Positions 33,571 to 43,086 of a stretch of 64,000 nucleotides of DNA are shown here, piece after piece. The stretch comes from an uncultured Bacteroidales bacterium. GTDB lineage: Bacteria; Bacteroidota; Bacteroidia; Bacteroidales; P3. Location: assembly GCA_900318665.1 (NCBI GenBank), contig ONLQ01000005.1, forward strand, positions 1-64,000. Direction: 5' to 3'. Every line of letters starts with the position of its first letter. The stretch's first letter is position 1. Made by a program: the position numbers and the translations under genes. Under the pieces are notes generated by a model. That model was not told the DNA's origin and made no database searches. It saw only the letters and a list, made by a program, of their open reading frames with translations.

Positions 33571-34617
33571 ATGAAACTACTGCGTTTTATACTTCTCATA
33601 ATCAGCCTTCTGTTCGCACTACTACTCATTGCATCAACCTTTGCAGGATTGGTACGCCCCAGCAAGTTTGTAGGCTTCTCACTGCTCAGTTACGCCTACG
33701 CGCCTTTGCTGATTGCCAATGTGGTGCTCGCAATAATATGGCTTATCATGGCGAGATGGCAATGCCTGCTGCCAATAGCAGCCATAGTGCTACGCTTTAG
33801 TTTTCTGCCACTGTTCTTTCAGATTGGCGGCCATAACGCCCCCTCGACCGACGACGGTATCCAGTTGAAAGTGATGACATTCAACCTGCACCATTTTTCT
33901 GGGCGCGACGGCAGCCTGCCAGGTGATGACGGAAGCCAGATGTTTTTAGACCTGGTGAGCAAGGAGCAACCCGAAGTGCTTTGTCTGCAAGAGTTTTTCG
34001 AGCCTAAAGGGACTAATGTTGCCGAACACCTGCGCACTATGGGTTATCGCTTCAATCGAGGCTACCACAACAGCCATATTGGCTTGGTACTGTTTTCCAA
34101 ACACCCGTTTGTCGCCAGCAAGGACATAGGCTCAACTGGCAAATTCTATGCCGACATCAAGAAAAACGGCCACACAGTACGCCTCGTATGCGTACACCTC
34201 ACATCCTATCACCTGAGCAACAACGATATTGCCTCACCCGACGACAACCGCAAGAAAGTCGTAAACAAATCGCTCGGCATAGTCCATAAAATCAACAATG
34301 CCGTAAAGTTACACGAGAAAGAGTGGCACCAATTCCTGCAACCTGTGGTGGAGGAATCCAAATATCCAATAATTTTCATGGGCGATTGCAACGACATTCC
34401 CTCGTCCTATTTCTACCACCAGGTTACGCGCCACTTGAAAGACTCTTTCTGCGAACAAGGCAGCGGCATTGGCACCACCTACCACGGCCTCTTCCCAGCC
34501 TTCCGCATCGACTATATTTTCCACTCTCCCACGCTCGAAGCACTCTCCTACAAGCGAATGAAAAGCGACATTTCCGACCACTACCCACTGGTGGCGGTAT
34601 TCAAAATTGCCGATTGA
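33571..34617 (+). CDS. Membrane-anchored endonuclease/exonuclease/phosphatase-family protein
   Basis: 348 residues. Two to three N-terminal membrane spans (about 1-90) precede an EEP domain: VMTFNLHHF, LCLQEFF (metal-binding Glu), VCVHLTSYH, FMGDCNDIP (catalytic Asp-x-Asn) and SDHYPLVAVF. EEP enzymes cleave phosphodiesters in nucleic acids, lipids or inositol phosphates. The anchored form is common in Bacteroidetes and its substrate is unknown. The catalytic domain would face the periplasm if an odd number of spans is used. nth follows 35 bp on. Confidence 0.85.
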   Translation: MKLLRFILLIISLLFALLLIASTFAGLVRPSKFVGFSLLSYAYAPLLIANVVLAIIWLIMARWQCLLPIAAIVLRFSFLPLFFQIGGHNAPSTDDGIQLKVMTFNLHHFSGRDGSLPGDDGSQMFLDLVSKEQPEVLCLQEFFEPKGTNVAEHLRTMGYRFNRGYHNSHIGLVLFSKHPFVASKDIGSTGKFYADIKKNGHTVRLVCVHLTSYHLSNNDIASPDDNRKKVVNKSLGIVHKINNAVKLHEKEWHQFLQPVVEESKYPIIFMGDCNDIPSSYFYHQVTRHLKDSFCEQGSGIGTTYHGLFPAFRIDYIFHSPTLEALSYKRMKSDISDHYPLVAVFKIAD

Positions 34618-34652
34618 AACCCCTTTAACGGACACTAACAGCCCAACCGAAT

Positions 34653-35300
34653 ATGCGCAAAGAAGAGCGATACCGCAAAGTGATAGACTATTTCGAGCGT
34701 GAAATGCCCGTAGCGGAGACTGAATTGCACTACTCTAACCCGTTCCAATTGCTTGTGGCCGTCATTCTCTCGGCACAGTGCACCGACAAGCGAGTCAATA
34801 TGGTGACCCCCTCGCTTTTCGAAGCCTATCCCGATGCAGCGGCATTGGCAAAAGCCACGCCCGAGGAGGTCTTTCAGTACGTCCGTTCGGTGTCGTACCC
34901 CAACAGCAAGAGCCGTCATCTTGTGGGCATGGCCCAAGGACTGATGGAGCGTTTTGGCGGCGAGGTGCCAGACGACCGCGAACAGTTACAGACTCTACCC
35001 GGCGTAGGGCGCAAGACTGCCAACGTCATAGCCTCCGTGGTGTTCAATCAACCCGCCCTGGCCGTTGACACCCATGTGTTTCGCGTGTCAAACCGCATAG
35101 GACTCACCTACCGCAGCCGCACACCGCTACAAACCGAGCAGGAACTCGTGAAACATATCCCCGAGGAGAAAATCCCCATAGCCCACCACTGGCTCATACT
35201 CCACGGACGATATGTCTGCACCGCCCGCAAGCCTCACTGCGAACAATGCGGAATTGCTGAATACTGCCAACACTACTGCTCCTCGCATAAGGAGCAATAA
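34653..35300 (+). CDS. nth: Endonuclease III
   Basis: 215 residues. The helix-hairpin-helix LPGVGRKTAN includes the catalytic Lys; AVDTHVFRVSNR holds the catalytic Asp; the C-terminal cysteines are spaced C-x6-C-x2-C-x5-C (starting CTARKPHC) for a [4Fe-4S] cluster. It removes oxidised pyrimidines from DNA and nicks the abasic site. Co-directional with the EEP gene and the CPBP gene. Confidence 0.95.
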   Translation: MRKEERYRKVIDYFEREMPVAETELHYSNPFQLLVAVILSAQCTDKRVNMVTPSLFEAYPDAAALAKATPEEVFQYVRSVSYPNSKSRHLVGMAQGLMERFGGEVPDDREQLQTLPGVGRKTANVIASVVFNQPALAVDTHVFRVSNRIGLTYRSRTPLQTEQELVKHIPEEKIPIAHHWLILHGRYVCTARKPHCEQCGIAEYCQHYCSSHKEQ

Positions 35301-35347
35301 AAATCTATTTGTTTTTACTAATCGCCACCTTACGGGTAAATGATACT

Positions 35348-36151
35348 ATGATAAAAAAGAATCCTATACGGAGTTATGTTATAACCACCTATCTGACGTT
35401 TTGGCTGATGGTGCTTGTGCTGTGTGGCGGAGCGTCGATGGTGTTTCATGCGTCGCCACTCGTGATGCGCATATTGGCAGATGTTTGCGCTTGGTCGCCG
35501 ACCATTGTGCTGCTCGTGATGTGGCGACGGCTACGCCCAGGGCAGTCGTTTCGCGATTTTCTTGCCCGATGTTTCAGTGGGCGCATTGTGTGGTGGTGGC
35601 TGCTGTTGCTTGCAATCCTTGTTGCAGGCGGAGTTGTGGGCTCGGCATGGCTGCTCTCGTGCTTTGAACATAAGGCAATGTCGTCGTACCTCTCTATGGG
35701 AGGCTGGGCATTGGGGACCTCGCTGGTGCTGTCCATTCTCTCTGGTCCTACGGGCGAGGAACTTGGCTGGCGCGGCTATCTGCGTGAGGAATTGGCTGTG
35801 CGCTATCCCTTTATGAAGGCTGCGCTGATACAGGGTGCGATATGGACCTTTTGGCACACGATATTGTGGTTTGTGGATTCCGATTTTGCAGGCTGGCAAC
35901 TATTGCCATACGTGCTGTCTAACCTAATAGTTATGACCTGCCTGGCATATATGATGAACGTTGTTTTGGAACGGCACAACAACCTTATTTACTCTATCTT
36001 GATTCATTTCTCGTTCAATTTTCCATATTGCTTCCTACAGGTCAATATCGGATTCTACGTCATTCTGTCGGTGGTGTTCCTACTGCTGGCAACGGCCTTT
36101 TACTTTTGGCGCCAAAAGACACAGCAGGGGAAATTGAGAGTTGAAAGGTAA
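35348..36151 (+). CDS. CPBP-family intramembrane metalloprotease
   Basis: 267 residues from the ATG at 35348 (an upstream TTG at 35309 is less likely). About eight hydrophobic segments. CPBP/Abi motifs are present: GEELGWRGYL (EExxxR), FWHTILWF (FxxxH) and HFSFNF (HxxxN). Relatives cleave membrane substrates such as prenylated CAAX proteins or process bacteriocins and anti-sigma factors; the bacterial substrate here is unknown. The transcript ends at the bidirectional terminator at 36232-36266. Confidence 0.85.
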   Translation: MIKKNPIRSYVITTYLTFWLMVLVLCGGASMVFHASPLVMRILADVCAWSPTIVLLVMWRRLRPGQSFRDFLARCFSGRIVWWWLLLLAILVAGGVVGSAWLLSCFEHKAMSSYLSMGGWALGTSLVLSILSGPTGEELGWRGYLREELAVRYPFMKAALIQGAIWTFWHTILWFVDSDFAGWQLLPYVLSNLIVMTCLAYMMNVVLERHNNLIYSILIHFSFNFPYCFLQVNIGFYVILSVVFLLLATAFYFWRQKTQQGKLRVER

Positions 36152-36231
36152 GAGAAAAAGGTAAAGAAATAGCCATTCACACGGACTATAAGTCACTTAT
36201 CTATGAATAAGATAATTATAGGCTATTTAAT

Positions 36232-36266
36232 AAAACGGGGTTTCAGATTGTCTGAAACCCCGTTTT
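36232..36266. terminator. Bidirectional terminator between CPBP gene and trpB2
   Basis: A perfect 16-bp stem (36232-36247 with 36251-36266) with a 3-nt loop has A on one side and T on the other, so it works in both directions for the convergent genes. Confidence 0.93.
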
Positions 36267-36285
36267 GCATTGAGTTTATACCTCA

Positions 36286-37605
36286 TTAGTACTTCACGGG
36301 GAAGTTCTGCATGTTGCCCGACAGGTATTCGTCGTAGGCGGTCATGTCGATGAGACCGTGGCCGGAGAGGTTGAAAAGAAGGACCTTCTTCTCGCCGCTC
36401 TCTTTCAGTTCCAACGCGCGACGGATGACGCCAGCGATGGCATGGCCTGACTCGGGGGCAGGGATGATACCCTCGCTCTTGGCAAAAATTTCGGCAGCCT
36501 TGAAGACGTCGAGTTGGTCAACGTCCATAGCCTCCATGTAGCCGTCTTTGAGCAGTTGCGACACAATGACGCCGGCACCATGATAGCGCAGACCGCCAGC
36601 ATGGATGTTGGCCGGGCGGAACTCGTGGCCCAGAGTGAACATAGGCAGCAACGGCGTGTAGCCAGCCTCATCGCCAAAGTCGTAGTCGAACTTGCCTTTG
36701 GTGAGTTTGGGGCAGGCCGTAGGCTCGACGGCGATGTAGCGGGTCTTGCGACCCTCTTTGAAGGTGTGGCGCATGAAGGGGAAGGCGATGCCCGAGAAGT
36801 TGCTACCACCACCAAAAGCGGCGTAGATTTCATCGGGATATTCGCCAGCCATCTCCATCTGCTTCTCGGCTTCGAGGCCGATGACGGTCTGATGCAGCGA
36901 CACATGGCTCAACACCGAACCCAACGAATATTTGCAGTTGGGAGTGGTCTGTGCCAGTTCGATGGCCTCGCTGATAGCGGTGCCAAGGGAACCCTGATGG
37001 TTAGGCGTAGCGGTCAGGATATTCTTGCCGGCGCGAGTTGACATTGACGGCGAAGCCGTAACCTGTGCGCCGAAAAGTTGCATCATGCTGCGGCGATAAG
37101 GTTTCTGCTCGTAACTGATTTTCACCTGATAGACGGCTGCCTCGAGACCAAACAGACGTGCGGCATACGACAGGGCTGCGCCCCACTGGCCAGCACCAGT
37201 CTCGGTGGTTACGTTGGTCACGCCTTCCTGCTTGAGATAGTAGGCTTGAGCCAGAGCCGAATTGAGTTTGTGGCTTCCCACAGGGCTGACGCTCTCATTC
37301 TTGAAATAGATGTGAGCGGGGGTGTCGAGGGCCTGCTCCAAACCGTAGGCGCGGACGAGGGGGGTGCTGCGGTAGTAGGTGTACATTTCGCGCACTTTCT
37401 CGGGGATTTCAATCCAAGAGTCCTTCTGGTTCAGTTCCTGCTGACAGCACTCTTTGGCGAAAATGGGGTAAAGGTCCTCGGGACCCATCTCTGCTCCCGT
37501 TCCGGGATGCTTGATTGGCAATGGCTTATTAGGCATTTCGGCCTGAATGTTATACCATTGCTTCGGAATCTGCGATTCCTCAAGAAAAAAACGTTTCTGT
37601 TTCAT
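36286..37605 (-). CDS. trpB2: TrpB2-type tryptophan synthase beta-like protein
   Basis: 439 residues. The PLP lysine lies in PVGSHKLNSALAQAYY; the glycine-rich phosphate site is FGGGSNFSGIAFPF; ETGAGQWGAALSYA is the TrpB core block. The long N-terminus (LPIKHPGTGAEMGPEDLYPIF) marks the TrpB2 subfamily, which condenses indole or other substrates with serine and does not pair with TrpA. No trpA is in the window. The 173-bp gap upstream (37606-37778) holds no clear promoter box. Last gene before the shared terminator. Confidence 0.9.
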   Translation of the reverse strand: MKQKRFFLEESQIPKQWYNIQAEMPNKPLPIKHPGTGAEMGPEDLYPIFAKECCQQELNQKDSWIEIPEKVREMYTYYRSTPLVRAYGLEQALDTPAHIYFKNESVSPVGSHKLNSALAQAYYLKQEGVTNVTTETGAGQWGAALSYAARLFGLEAAVYQVKISYEQKPYRRSMMQLFGAQVTASPSMSTRAGKNILTATPNHQGSLGTAISEAIELAQTTPNCKYSLGSVLSHVSLHQTVIGLEAEKQMEMAGEYPDEIYAAFGGGSNFSGIAFPFMRHTFKEGRKTRYIAVEPTACPKLTKGKFDYDFGDEAGYTPLLPMFTLGHEFRPANIHAGGLRYHGAGVIVSQLLKDGYMEAMDVDQLDVFKAAEIFAKSEGIIPAPESGHAIAGVIRRALELKESGEKKVLLFNLSGHGLIDMTAYDEYLSGNMQNFPVKY

Positions 37606-37778
37606 TTTTTTTCTCTCTAAAGTTAGTATTTGGGTTAATTAATATAAGATGGTCGGTTTTCAAGATGCGACATTTTTCTGATTGTAAGGATTTAAGATAA
37701 TAAGCCAGCCAATACAATAAAACCTTTAATCTTTTAATCTAAAAAAGTTTTTACCTCTCAAAAACCTAAATCTTTCGT

Positions 37779-38381
37779 TTATCGGTAGGCCTCCATCAGG
37801 CGCAGCACGTACTTGCCGAACACGTCGAACTCGATGTTGACTACCGTGCCTGCCTTAATGTTGTGGAAGTTGGTGATTTCGTGGGTATAGGGTATGATGG
37901 ATACCGAGAAATGGCCTTTCTCGCTGTCCACCACTGTGAGGCTTACGCCATTGACGGTGATGCTGCCTTTGGGGACTGTGATGTTTTTCTCGTCGGGGCG
38001 ATATTCGTAGTCGAAATAGTAGCGCCAACTGCCGTCGCAGTCCTCCACGCGGGTGCAGGTTGCCGTCTGGTCCACATGGCCTTGCACTATGTGGCCGTCG
38101 AAGCGTCCGTCCAAGCGCATGGCACGCTCCACGTTGACCTCGGTGCCTACCTGCCATGTGGCGAGGTTAGTTTTCTGCATGGTTTCATCCATGGCGGTAA
38201 CCACGTATTGTTTTTTCTCTTTGTCAATCTTGACAATGGTGAGGCAGCAGCCATCGTGCGCCATGCTCTGGTCTATGGCCAGTTCGTCGGCAAAATCGAC
38301 AGTCAGCGTGAAATGGTAGTTGCTGCCTTCTTGTTCTACGGCTACGACATGAGCCGTTTTTTCAACAATTCCGGTAAACAT
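37779..38381 (-). CDS. ribE: Riboflavin synthase alpha subunit
   Basis: 200 residues with the family start MFTGIVEKTA and two lumazine-binding repeats. The second is recognisable by GHIVQGHVDQTA and ITVPKGSITVNGVSLTVV. The enzyme dismutates two 6,7-dimethyl-8-ribityllumazine molecules to riboflavin. No FMN riboswitch is seen upstream; instead a truncated BRO-N gene lies 41 bp upstream on the same strand. Other rib genes are not in the window. Confidence 0.95.
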   Translation of the reverse strand: MFTGIVEKTAHVVAVEQEGSNYHFTLTVDFADELAIDQSMAHDGCCLTIVKIDKEKKQYVVTAMDETMQKTNLATWQVGTEVNVERAMRLDGRFDGHIVQGHVDQTATCTRVEDCDGSWRYYFDYEYRPDEKNITVPKGSITVNGVSLTVVDSEKGHFSVSIIPYTHEITNFHNIKAGTVVNIEFDVFGKYVLRLMEAYR

Positions 38382-38422
38382 ATAGGGTGTTTTTAGTTGC
38401 TAATTTTATTTTGGTCAATATG

Positions 38423-38761
38423 CTATGCGGCCAGCTGTGCCATCCACTGCTTGAAAGGTTCTGCTTTGCGTGAGGGGATGGACTGGATGAGACGGAACAT
38501 CTGCTCCATATCGGCTACGTCCGTAAGACGTTTTTTGCCGTCTGGGGAGAGCATCTTCAACTGTCCGATTTTTTCGGACAGTTGGCTCCCTTCTGATAGC
38601 AGTTTCTTTTTCAGGTCGTTCCAATACTTTCGGGGTCTGTCGGTATCAGTTAAAACAGCGATAACGTCGATGATGGAAAAACACCATGTTTCTGTTTCGC
38701 TATCCCATGCGGAGCGGACTTTCTTTTCTTCAAACAGTTGTATCGCCTGTTTTTGTGTCAT
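38423..38761 (-). pseudogene. Truncated BRO-N-domain (phage-type) protein
   Basis: 112 residues. It matches a BRO-N domain, which is frequent in phage and virulence-island proteins: IQLFEEKKVRSAWD, WCFSIIDVIAVLTDTDRPRKYWNDLKKKL and KAEPFKQWMAQLAA. In full proteins the QW motif is followed by a conserved VG-x-ERL-E helix and a C-terminal domain. Here the frame stops directly after it, so it looks like a 3'-truncated relic, though the domain could still bind DNA. Lies between dipeptidyl peptidase and ribE, same strand. Confidence 0.6.
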
Positions 38762-38793
38762 GAGGATTCTGGAGTCGGGATTTTTGGTTGATT

Positions 38794-40929
38794 CTATTTC
38801 AAGAATGTTTCGTAGTAGTCGAACATTTTGGCGTATAGGTGCAGGCGGTCGCGACCTAATACGTTGTGCTGGTGGTCGGGATAGACGAAATAGTCCACTT
38901 GTTTGCCTGCCTTTATACAGGCATCAATGAACTCTAACGAGTTCTGCCACATCACGACCGGGTCTTCGGCTCCATGGATGACGAGCAGACGGCCTTCGAG
39001 TTGGTCTGCCTTGCTGAGTAGTGAGGCTGCGGCATAGCCTTCGGGGTTTTCCTGTGGGGTGTCCATATAGCGCTCGCCATACATAATCTCGTACCATTTC
39101 CAGTCGATGACGGGGCCACCGGCACAGGCTACCTTGAAGATTTCGGGATGTGCGAGTTTCATGGTTATGGTCATGAATCCGCCGAAACTCCAGCCCTCGA
39201 CGCCCATACGGTTGGCATCAACAAAAGGCAGCGACTGTAAGTATTTTACGCCTTCCATCTGGTCGGCCAACTGAATGTCGCCGAGATTGCGATGTACGCA
39301 ACTTTCGAATTCGAAGCCACGATTGGAGGTGCCACGGTTGTCGAGGGTAAAGACTACATAACCCTGCTGTGCGAGGAAGTAGGTGTATAGGCCTGTGCCT
39401 CCCAACCATTCGTTGGTGACAAGTTGGGAGTGTGGGCCGCCATAGACATAGATGAGTGTGGGATAGCGGCGTGTGCTGTCCATGTGCGGAGGAGTGATAA
39501 GGCGGTAGTAGAGGTCAGTGGTGCCATCGGCTGCCTTGAGGGTGCCAATGCGCAGTGTGGGGTTGGCGTATTCGGCCAGTGGGTTGGGGATTTCTTCTAA
39601 TACTCGTTTTTCGCGACCTTCGGTGGTGGATAGCACTGTGCGGGAGGGTGTTGTGGTATTGCTATAGGTGTCGATGAGTAGTGTGCCGGCGTTGTTTATG
39701 GTGACTCTATGGGTTCCCGGCTGGGGTGTCATGAGTGTGGTTTGCTTTGATGACAGGTTGAGACAATAGGCATATTTGCCGATGGGGTCTTCGCGGTTGG
39801 AGTAGAAGAACAGTTTTTTGCCTTTGGGGTCAAAGCCTATGATAGAGGAGACTTCGTAGGGGCCTGATGTGAGTTGAGATAGCAGTGTGCCGTCGGTGCG
39901 GTAGTGATAGATGTGGTTGTAGCCATCGCGGCGGCTGAGCCAGAAAAATTCGTCGTCATGGCCTGGGCGGAAGTGGAGTCCGTCGAGGGGTTCTACATAG
40001 CGGTCGTTTTGTTCTTCAAAGAGTGTGCGGACGCGCTGGCCAGTGGCGGCATCGTAGCATTCAAGCCATAGATGGTTTTGTTCGCGGTTGACTTTGGCAA
40101 TGTAGATGAAGCGTTCGTCGGGGCTCCACGAAATGTTGGTCAGATACATTTCGCGTTCTGCAACGGTGGTGTCCCGACGTGTGTTGAGATAGATGGTCTG
40201 CTGGGTGATGCTGTTGTAGATGCCGACGGTGACTTCGTGGCTTTTCATTCCTGCCATGGGGTATTTGAACGGTGCTGCTGTGGCTATGCGGCGGTCGGTG
40301 TGTACCAGCGGATAGTCGGCCACCATGCTCTCGTCCATGCGGTAGAATGCGAGCAGATTGCCCATGGGCGACCAGAAGGTGCCTTTCGTAATGCCAAACT
40401 CGTTGCGGTGGACGGATTCACCATAGACGATGCCGTCATCGTTGTGTGCTACTATTATGGGCGTTGTGCCGTCGGTGACGCAGAGGCTGCCGTTGTGGGT
40501 GTAGGCCTTCAGATGGGTTACGGGTGCTATGTCGAGGTTATTGAACTGTAGCACGTCGTCAACCTTGGCGAGTGTACGTGTCCGGAAGTTGTAGCGCAGT
40601 AGTTCTGAATGGGCCGTGAACTCGATTTCGCGCTCGTTCAGAAATCTCATACGAGGCAGGTATTCCAAAGGTTCTTTGCCGGCCGAGGAGAGTATCCGGT
40701 TGAGGCGGCTGAGTGTGAGCACGACGTTTTTGCTGCCGGCGGGGCCCATGTAAAGCACGGTGTCGTTGATATAGGCTATCTGGTTGTTGCCAGCAAAACC
40801 GAGGTTGCGCATTTGTGGCAACGGGTACAATGCGCGGCTCGACAGTTGGTCGGGCTGAAGCATTTTGTTCTGGGCAGAAAGAAAAACTGCGACGCCCAGC
40901 GCCGCAGTTAAGACTAATATTTTTTTCAT
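38794..40929 (-). CDS. Dipeptidyl peptidase IV-type serine peptidase (S9B)
   Basis: 711 residues with a signal peptide (LVLTAALGVAVFLSAQN). The first two-thirds form the eight-bladed DPP4 beta-propeller; the C-terminal alpha/beta hydrolase carries the triad in GWSFGGF (Ser), HGAEDPVV (Asp) and YPDHQHNV (His). YVYGGPHSQLVTNEW is also diagnostic. The enzyme removes X-Pro dipeptides from peptides in the periplasm or at the surface, supporting amino acid use. Expressed with the upstream glycosyltransferase gene (50-bp gap). Confidence 0.93.
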   Translation of the reverse strand: MKKILVLTAALGVAVFLSAQNKMLQPDQLSSRALYPLPQMRNLGFAGNNQIAYINDTVLYMGPAGSKNVVLTLSRLNRILSSAGKEPLEYLPRMRFLNEREIEFTAHSELLRYNFRTRTLAKVDDVLQFNNLDIAPVTHLKAYTHNGSLCVTDGTTPIIVAHNDDGIVYGESVHRNEFGITKGTFWSPMGNLLAFYRMDESMVADYPLVHTDRRIATAAPFKYPMAGMKSHEVTVGIYNSITQQTIYLNTRRDTTVAEREMYLTNISWSPDERFIYIAKVNREQNHLWLECYDAATGQRVRTLFEEQNDRYVEPLDGLHFRPGHDDEFFWLSRRDGYNHIYHYRTDGTLLSQLTSGPYEVSSIIGFDPKGKKLFFYSNREDPIGKYAYCLNLSSKQTTLMTPQPGTHRVTINNAGTLLIDTYSNTTTPSRTVLSTTEGREKRVLEEIPNPLAEYANPTLRIGTLKAADGTTDLYYRLITPPHMDSTRRYPTLIYVYGGPHSQLVTNEWLGGTGLYTYFLAQQGYVVFTLDNRGTSNRGFEFESCVHRNLGDIQLADQMEGVKYLQSLPFVDANRMGVEGWSFGGFMTITMKLAHPEIFKVACAGGPVIDWKWYEIMYGERYMDTPQENPEGYAAASLLSKADQLEGRLLVIHGAEDPVVMWQNSLEFIDACIKAGKQVDYFVYPDHQHNVLGRDRLHLYAKMFDYYETFLK

Positions 40930-40979
40930 ATTATGGAAAAAGTTGTTCTATACTTTTGTCGCTTGCTTGATGGGGTAAA

Positions 40980-41705
40980 TCAGTAGCGACGCCAACGACG
41001 GAATCGCAGGCTGAACACACCAAAGAAGGCCTCCTTAAAGATTTTCATACTCATTTTCGACGCGCCATACACACGGTCGGTAAAGATGATAGGTTCTTCG
41101 TGTATCTTAAATCCAAGACGGCTGGCGGTGTATTTCATCTCTATCTGGAAGGCATAGCCAACAAATTTGACCTTATCGAACTTGATGCTTTCCAAAACCT
41201 TGCGGCTGTAGCATACAAAACCGGCGGTGGCATCATAAACCTTCATGCCCGTAACCAAACGCACATATACCGAGGCATAGTACGACATGATTACGCGCCC
41301 CATAGGCCAGTTGACCACGCTGATTTTTCCGCCCACATAGCGAGAGCCAACCACCACGTCGCCTTTGCCCGAAGCGCAGGCCTCATAGAGGCGCGGCAGG
41401 TCATCGGGGTTGTGCGAGAAGTCGGCATCCATCTCTATCATGTAGTCATAGCCATGCTCAAGACCATAGCGGAAACCATCAAGATAGGCGGTGCCAAGAC
41501 CAAGTTTGCCCTTGCGTTCCTTGATAAAAAGACGGTCCGGAAACTCCTGCATCAGGCGTTTTACGATGTCGGCGGTGCCGTCGGGCGAATTGTCCTCAAC
41601 GATAAGCATATCAAAATCCTTCGACAAGGAAAAGACCTTCCGAATGATGGCTTCGATATTTTCTTTCTCGTTGTAGGTTGGTGTTATGACCAGGCAATCC
41701 GACAT
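40980..41705 (-). CDS. Polyprenyl-phosphate mannose (DPM1-type) synthase
   Basis: 241 residues, GT2 family of the Dpm1 type: ITPTYNEKENIEAII, VEDNSPDGTADIV, MIEMDADFSHNP (DxD), VVGSRYVGGKISVVNWP and YAFQIEMKYTA. No C-terminal membrane spans, as in the Bacteroidetes form. It transfers a hexose, usually mannose from GDP-mannose, to polyprenyl phosphate, making a donor for periplasmic GT-C enzymes such as that at 53755-55497. It has a near-ideal promoter. Confidence 0.9.
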   Translation of the reverse strand: MSDCLVITPTYNEKENIEAIIRKVFSLSKDFDMLIVEDNSPDGTADIVKRLMQEFPDRLFIKERKGKLGLGTAYLDGFRYGLEHGYDYMIEMDADFSHNPDDLPRLYEACASGKGDVVVGSRYVGGKISVVNWPMGRVIMSYYASVYVRLVTGMKVYDATAGFVCYSRKVLESIKFDKVKFVGYAFQIEMKYTASRLGFKIHEEPIIFTDRVYGASKMSMKIFKEAFFGVFSLRFRRWRRY

Positions 41706-41753
41706 ATCTTTGATTATCTACACGTCTTTTGTCAAACACAAATTTTGATGTTG

Positions 41754-41784
41754 CAAAAATACAAAAATTCTTAAAAACTGCAAA
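41754..41784 (-). promoter_or_regulatory. Promoter of the polyprenyl-phosphate mannose synthase / DPP4 unit
   Basis: On the minus strand TTTG (41781-41784) is followed after 19 bp by TATTTTTG (41754-41761), a close match to the Bacteroidetes promoter. Confidence 0.75.
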
Positions 41785-41815
41785 AAAATCTCCGCAACGC
41801 CATGTTTCACAACCT

Positions 41816-42904
41816 CTATCTGTACTGCGATAAACGTTGCTGATAGACTATATTCTCTTTCATCAACTTGATTATCTCCCTATCGAAGGCCTCTCCGTCG
41901 TCGTCATGGAACGCCACGCGAATATCGATAGCATATATCGGCACATCGCGCAGAAGTTCCGCAAACTGCGAGTCGCGCAGACGTGCGGCGTCTTTCTCGG
42001 TGGTGATAATAGCGCGCTTTTTGACGTCAATCTCTTCCAGTTTTGCAACCATGGCCTTGATGTCGTCCTCGCGGAAATTGTAGTGGTCGCCAAACTGCAT
42101 GGGCACCACGTTCACCTTCTCACGGAGATAGGACTGCAACGGCTGCGGATTGGCGATGCCAGTGACGCACACCACGTCGCTGAAGTCCGACAGTGGGCGC
42201 TTCTTGCCTCCAAACAGCGGCATGAGGTCGCCATACTCCATATAAGAGAAAAACACTTTCTGATAGGTCTGCATTTTGAGCGCCGCCACAATGTTGTGAC
42301 GGTCTATCGGGTTAAGCACCCGAGGCGACTTGGTGACAATAATGATATTGGCACGCAGACGTCCGCGCGAACTCTCGCGCAGGTTGCCAAAAGGCAGAAT
42401 ACTATCTTCATAGAACGGATGCTGATATTCCGTAAGCAGTATGTTGAGCGACGGGCGGATGCTGCGATGCTGAAACACATCGTCAAGCACCACCATCTGC
42501 AAGTCGCTTTTCGCGTTGAGAAGTCCGGCAATACCGTCTATGCGATTTTTGCAAACCGCCACTGCAACATTAGGGAACTTTTCCGCCACCATGGCAGCCT
42601 CGTCGCCAAGCATTGCGACGCTGTGGGAGCCGTCGTCCATCTGGAAGCCTTTGCTCTTGCGACGATAGCCACGGCTCAGCATAGCCATCTTATACTCGCC
42701 CGAGAGCAACGACAGCAGATACTCTACATGCGGAGTCTTGCCAGTGCCGCCACACGACAGATTGCCAACGCCTATTGTAGGTATCTGCGACACCGTTTGC
42801 CGCATCAGACCAAGGTCAAACAGCAAATTGCGGAACAAGACCACCACCGCATACCACATTGTAAGCGGAAAGAGGCAATACGATATTATTTTTCGGAACT
42901 TCAT
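41816..42904 (-). CDS. lpxK: Tetraacyldisaccharide 4'-kinase
   Basis: 362 residues from the ATG at 42904; the frame extends to 42958, but the upstream codons begin with TTG and cover the promoter box at 42936-42943. An N-terminal membrane helix is followed by the P-loop VGNLSCGGTGKTP, then LSRGYRRKSKG and the VVLDDVFQHRS motif. It phosphorylates the lipid A disaccharide at the 4' position on the inner membrane, the sixth Raetz step. C-terminal ITTEKDAARL is also a family mark. Confidence 0.93.
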   Translation of the reverse strand: MKFRKIISYCLFPLTMWYAVVVLFRNLLFDLGLMRQTVSQIPTIGVGNLSCGGTGKTPHVEYLLSLLSGEYKMAMLSRGYRRKSKGFQMDDGSHSVAMLGDEAAMVAEKFPNVAVAVCKNRIDGIAGLLNAKSDLQMVVLDDVFQHRSIRPSLNILLTEYQHPFYEDSILPFGNLRESSRGRLRANIIIVTKSPRVLNPIDRHNIVAALKMQTYQKVFFSYMEYGDLMPLFGGKKRPLSDFSDVVCVTGIANPQPLQSYLREKVNVVPMQFGDHYNFREDDIKAMVAKLEEIDVKKRAIITTEKDAARLRDSQFAELLRDVPIYAIDIRVAFHDDDGEAFDREIIKLMKENIVYQQRLSQYR

Positions 42905-42935
42905 CGCCAAGAACTTTGTAAGAGTTAATAGATTG

Positions 42936-42943
42936 CAAAGATA
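42936..42943 (-). promoter_or_regulatory. Promoter -7 box of lpxK
   Basis: TATCTTTG on the minus strand, 31 bp before the lpxK ATG at 42904. Confidence 0.55.
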
Positions 42944-43086
42944 TTGATAATATTCCAATTATGCAAATCAAAACGTCTTTTCGACATTTTACAAAACCAC
43001 AATCACACAGATAATAAAGCGTCTGACACTAATTTTCTGCTTAAATTATTGCGGCATAATTTACTGTAAGATATGCTGAATATCAC

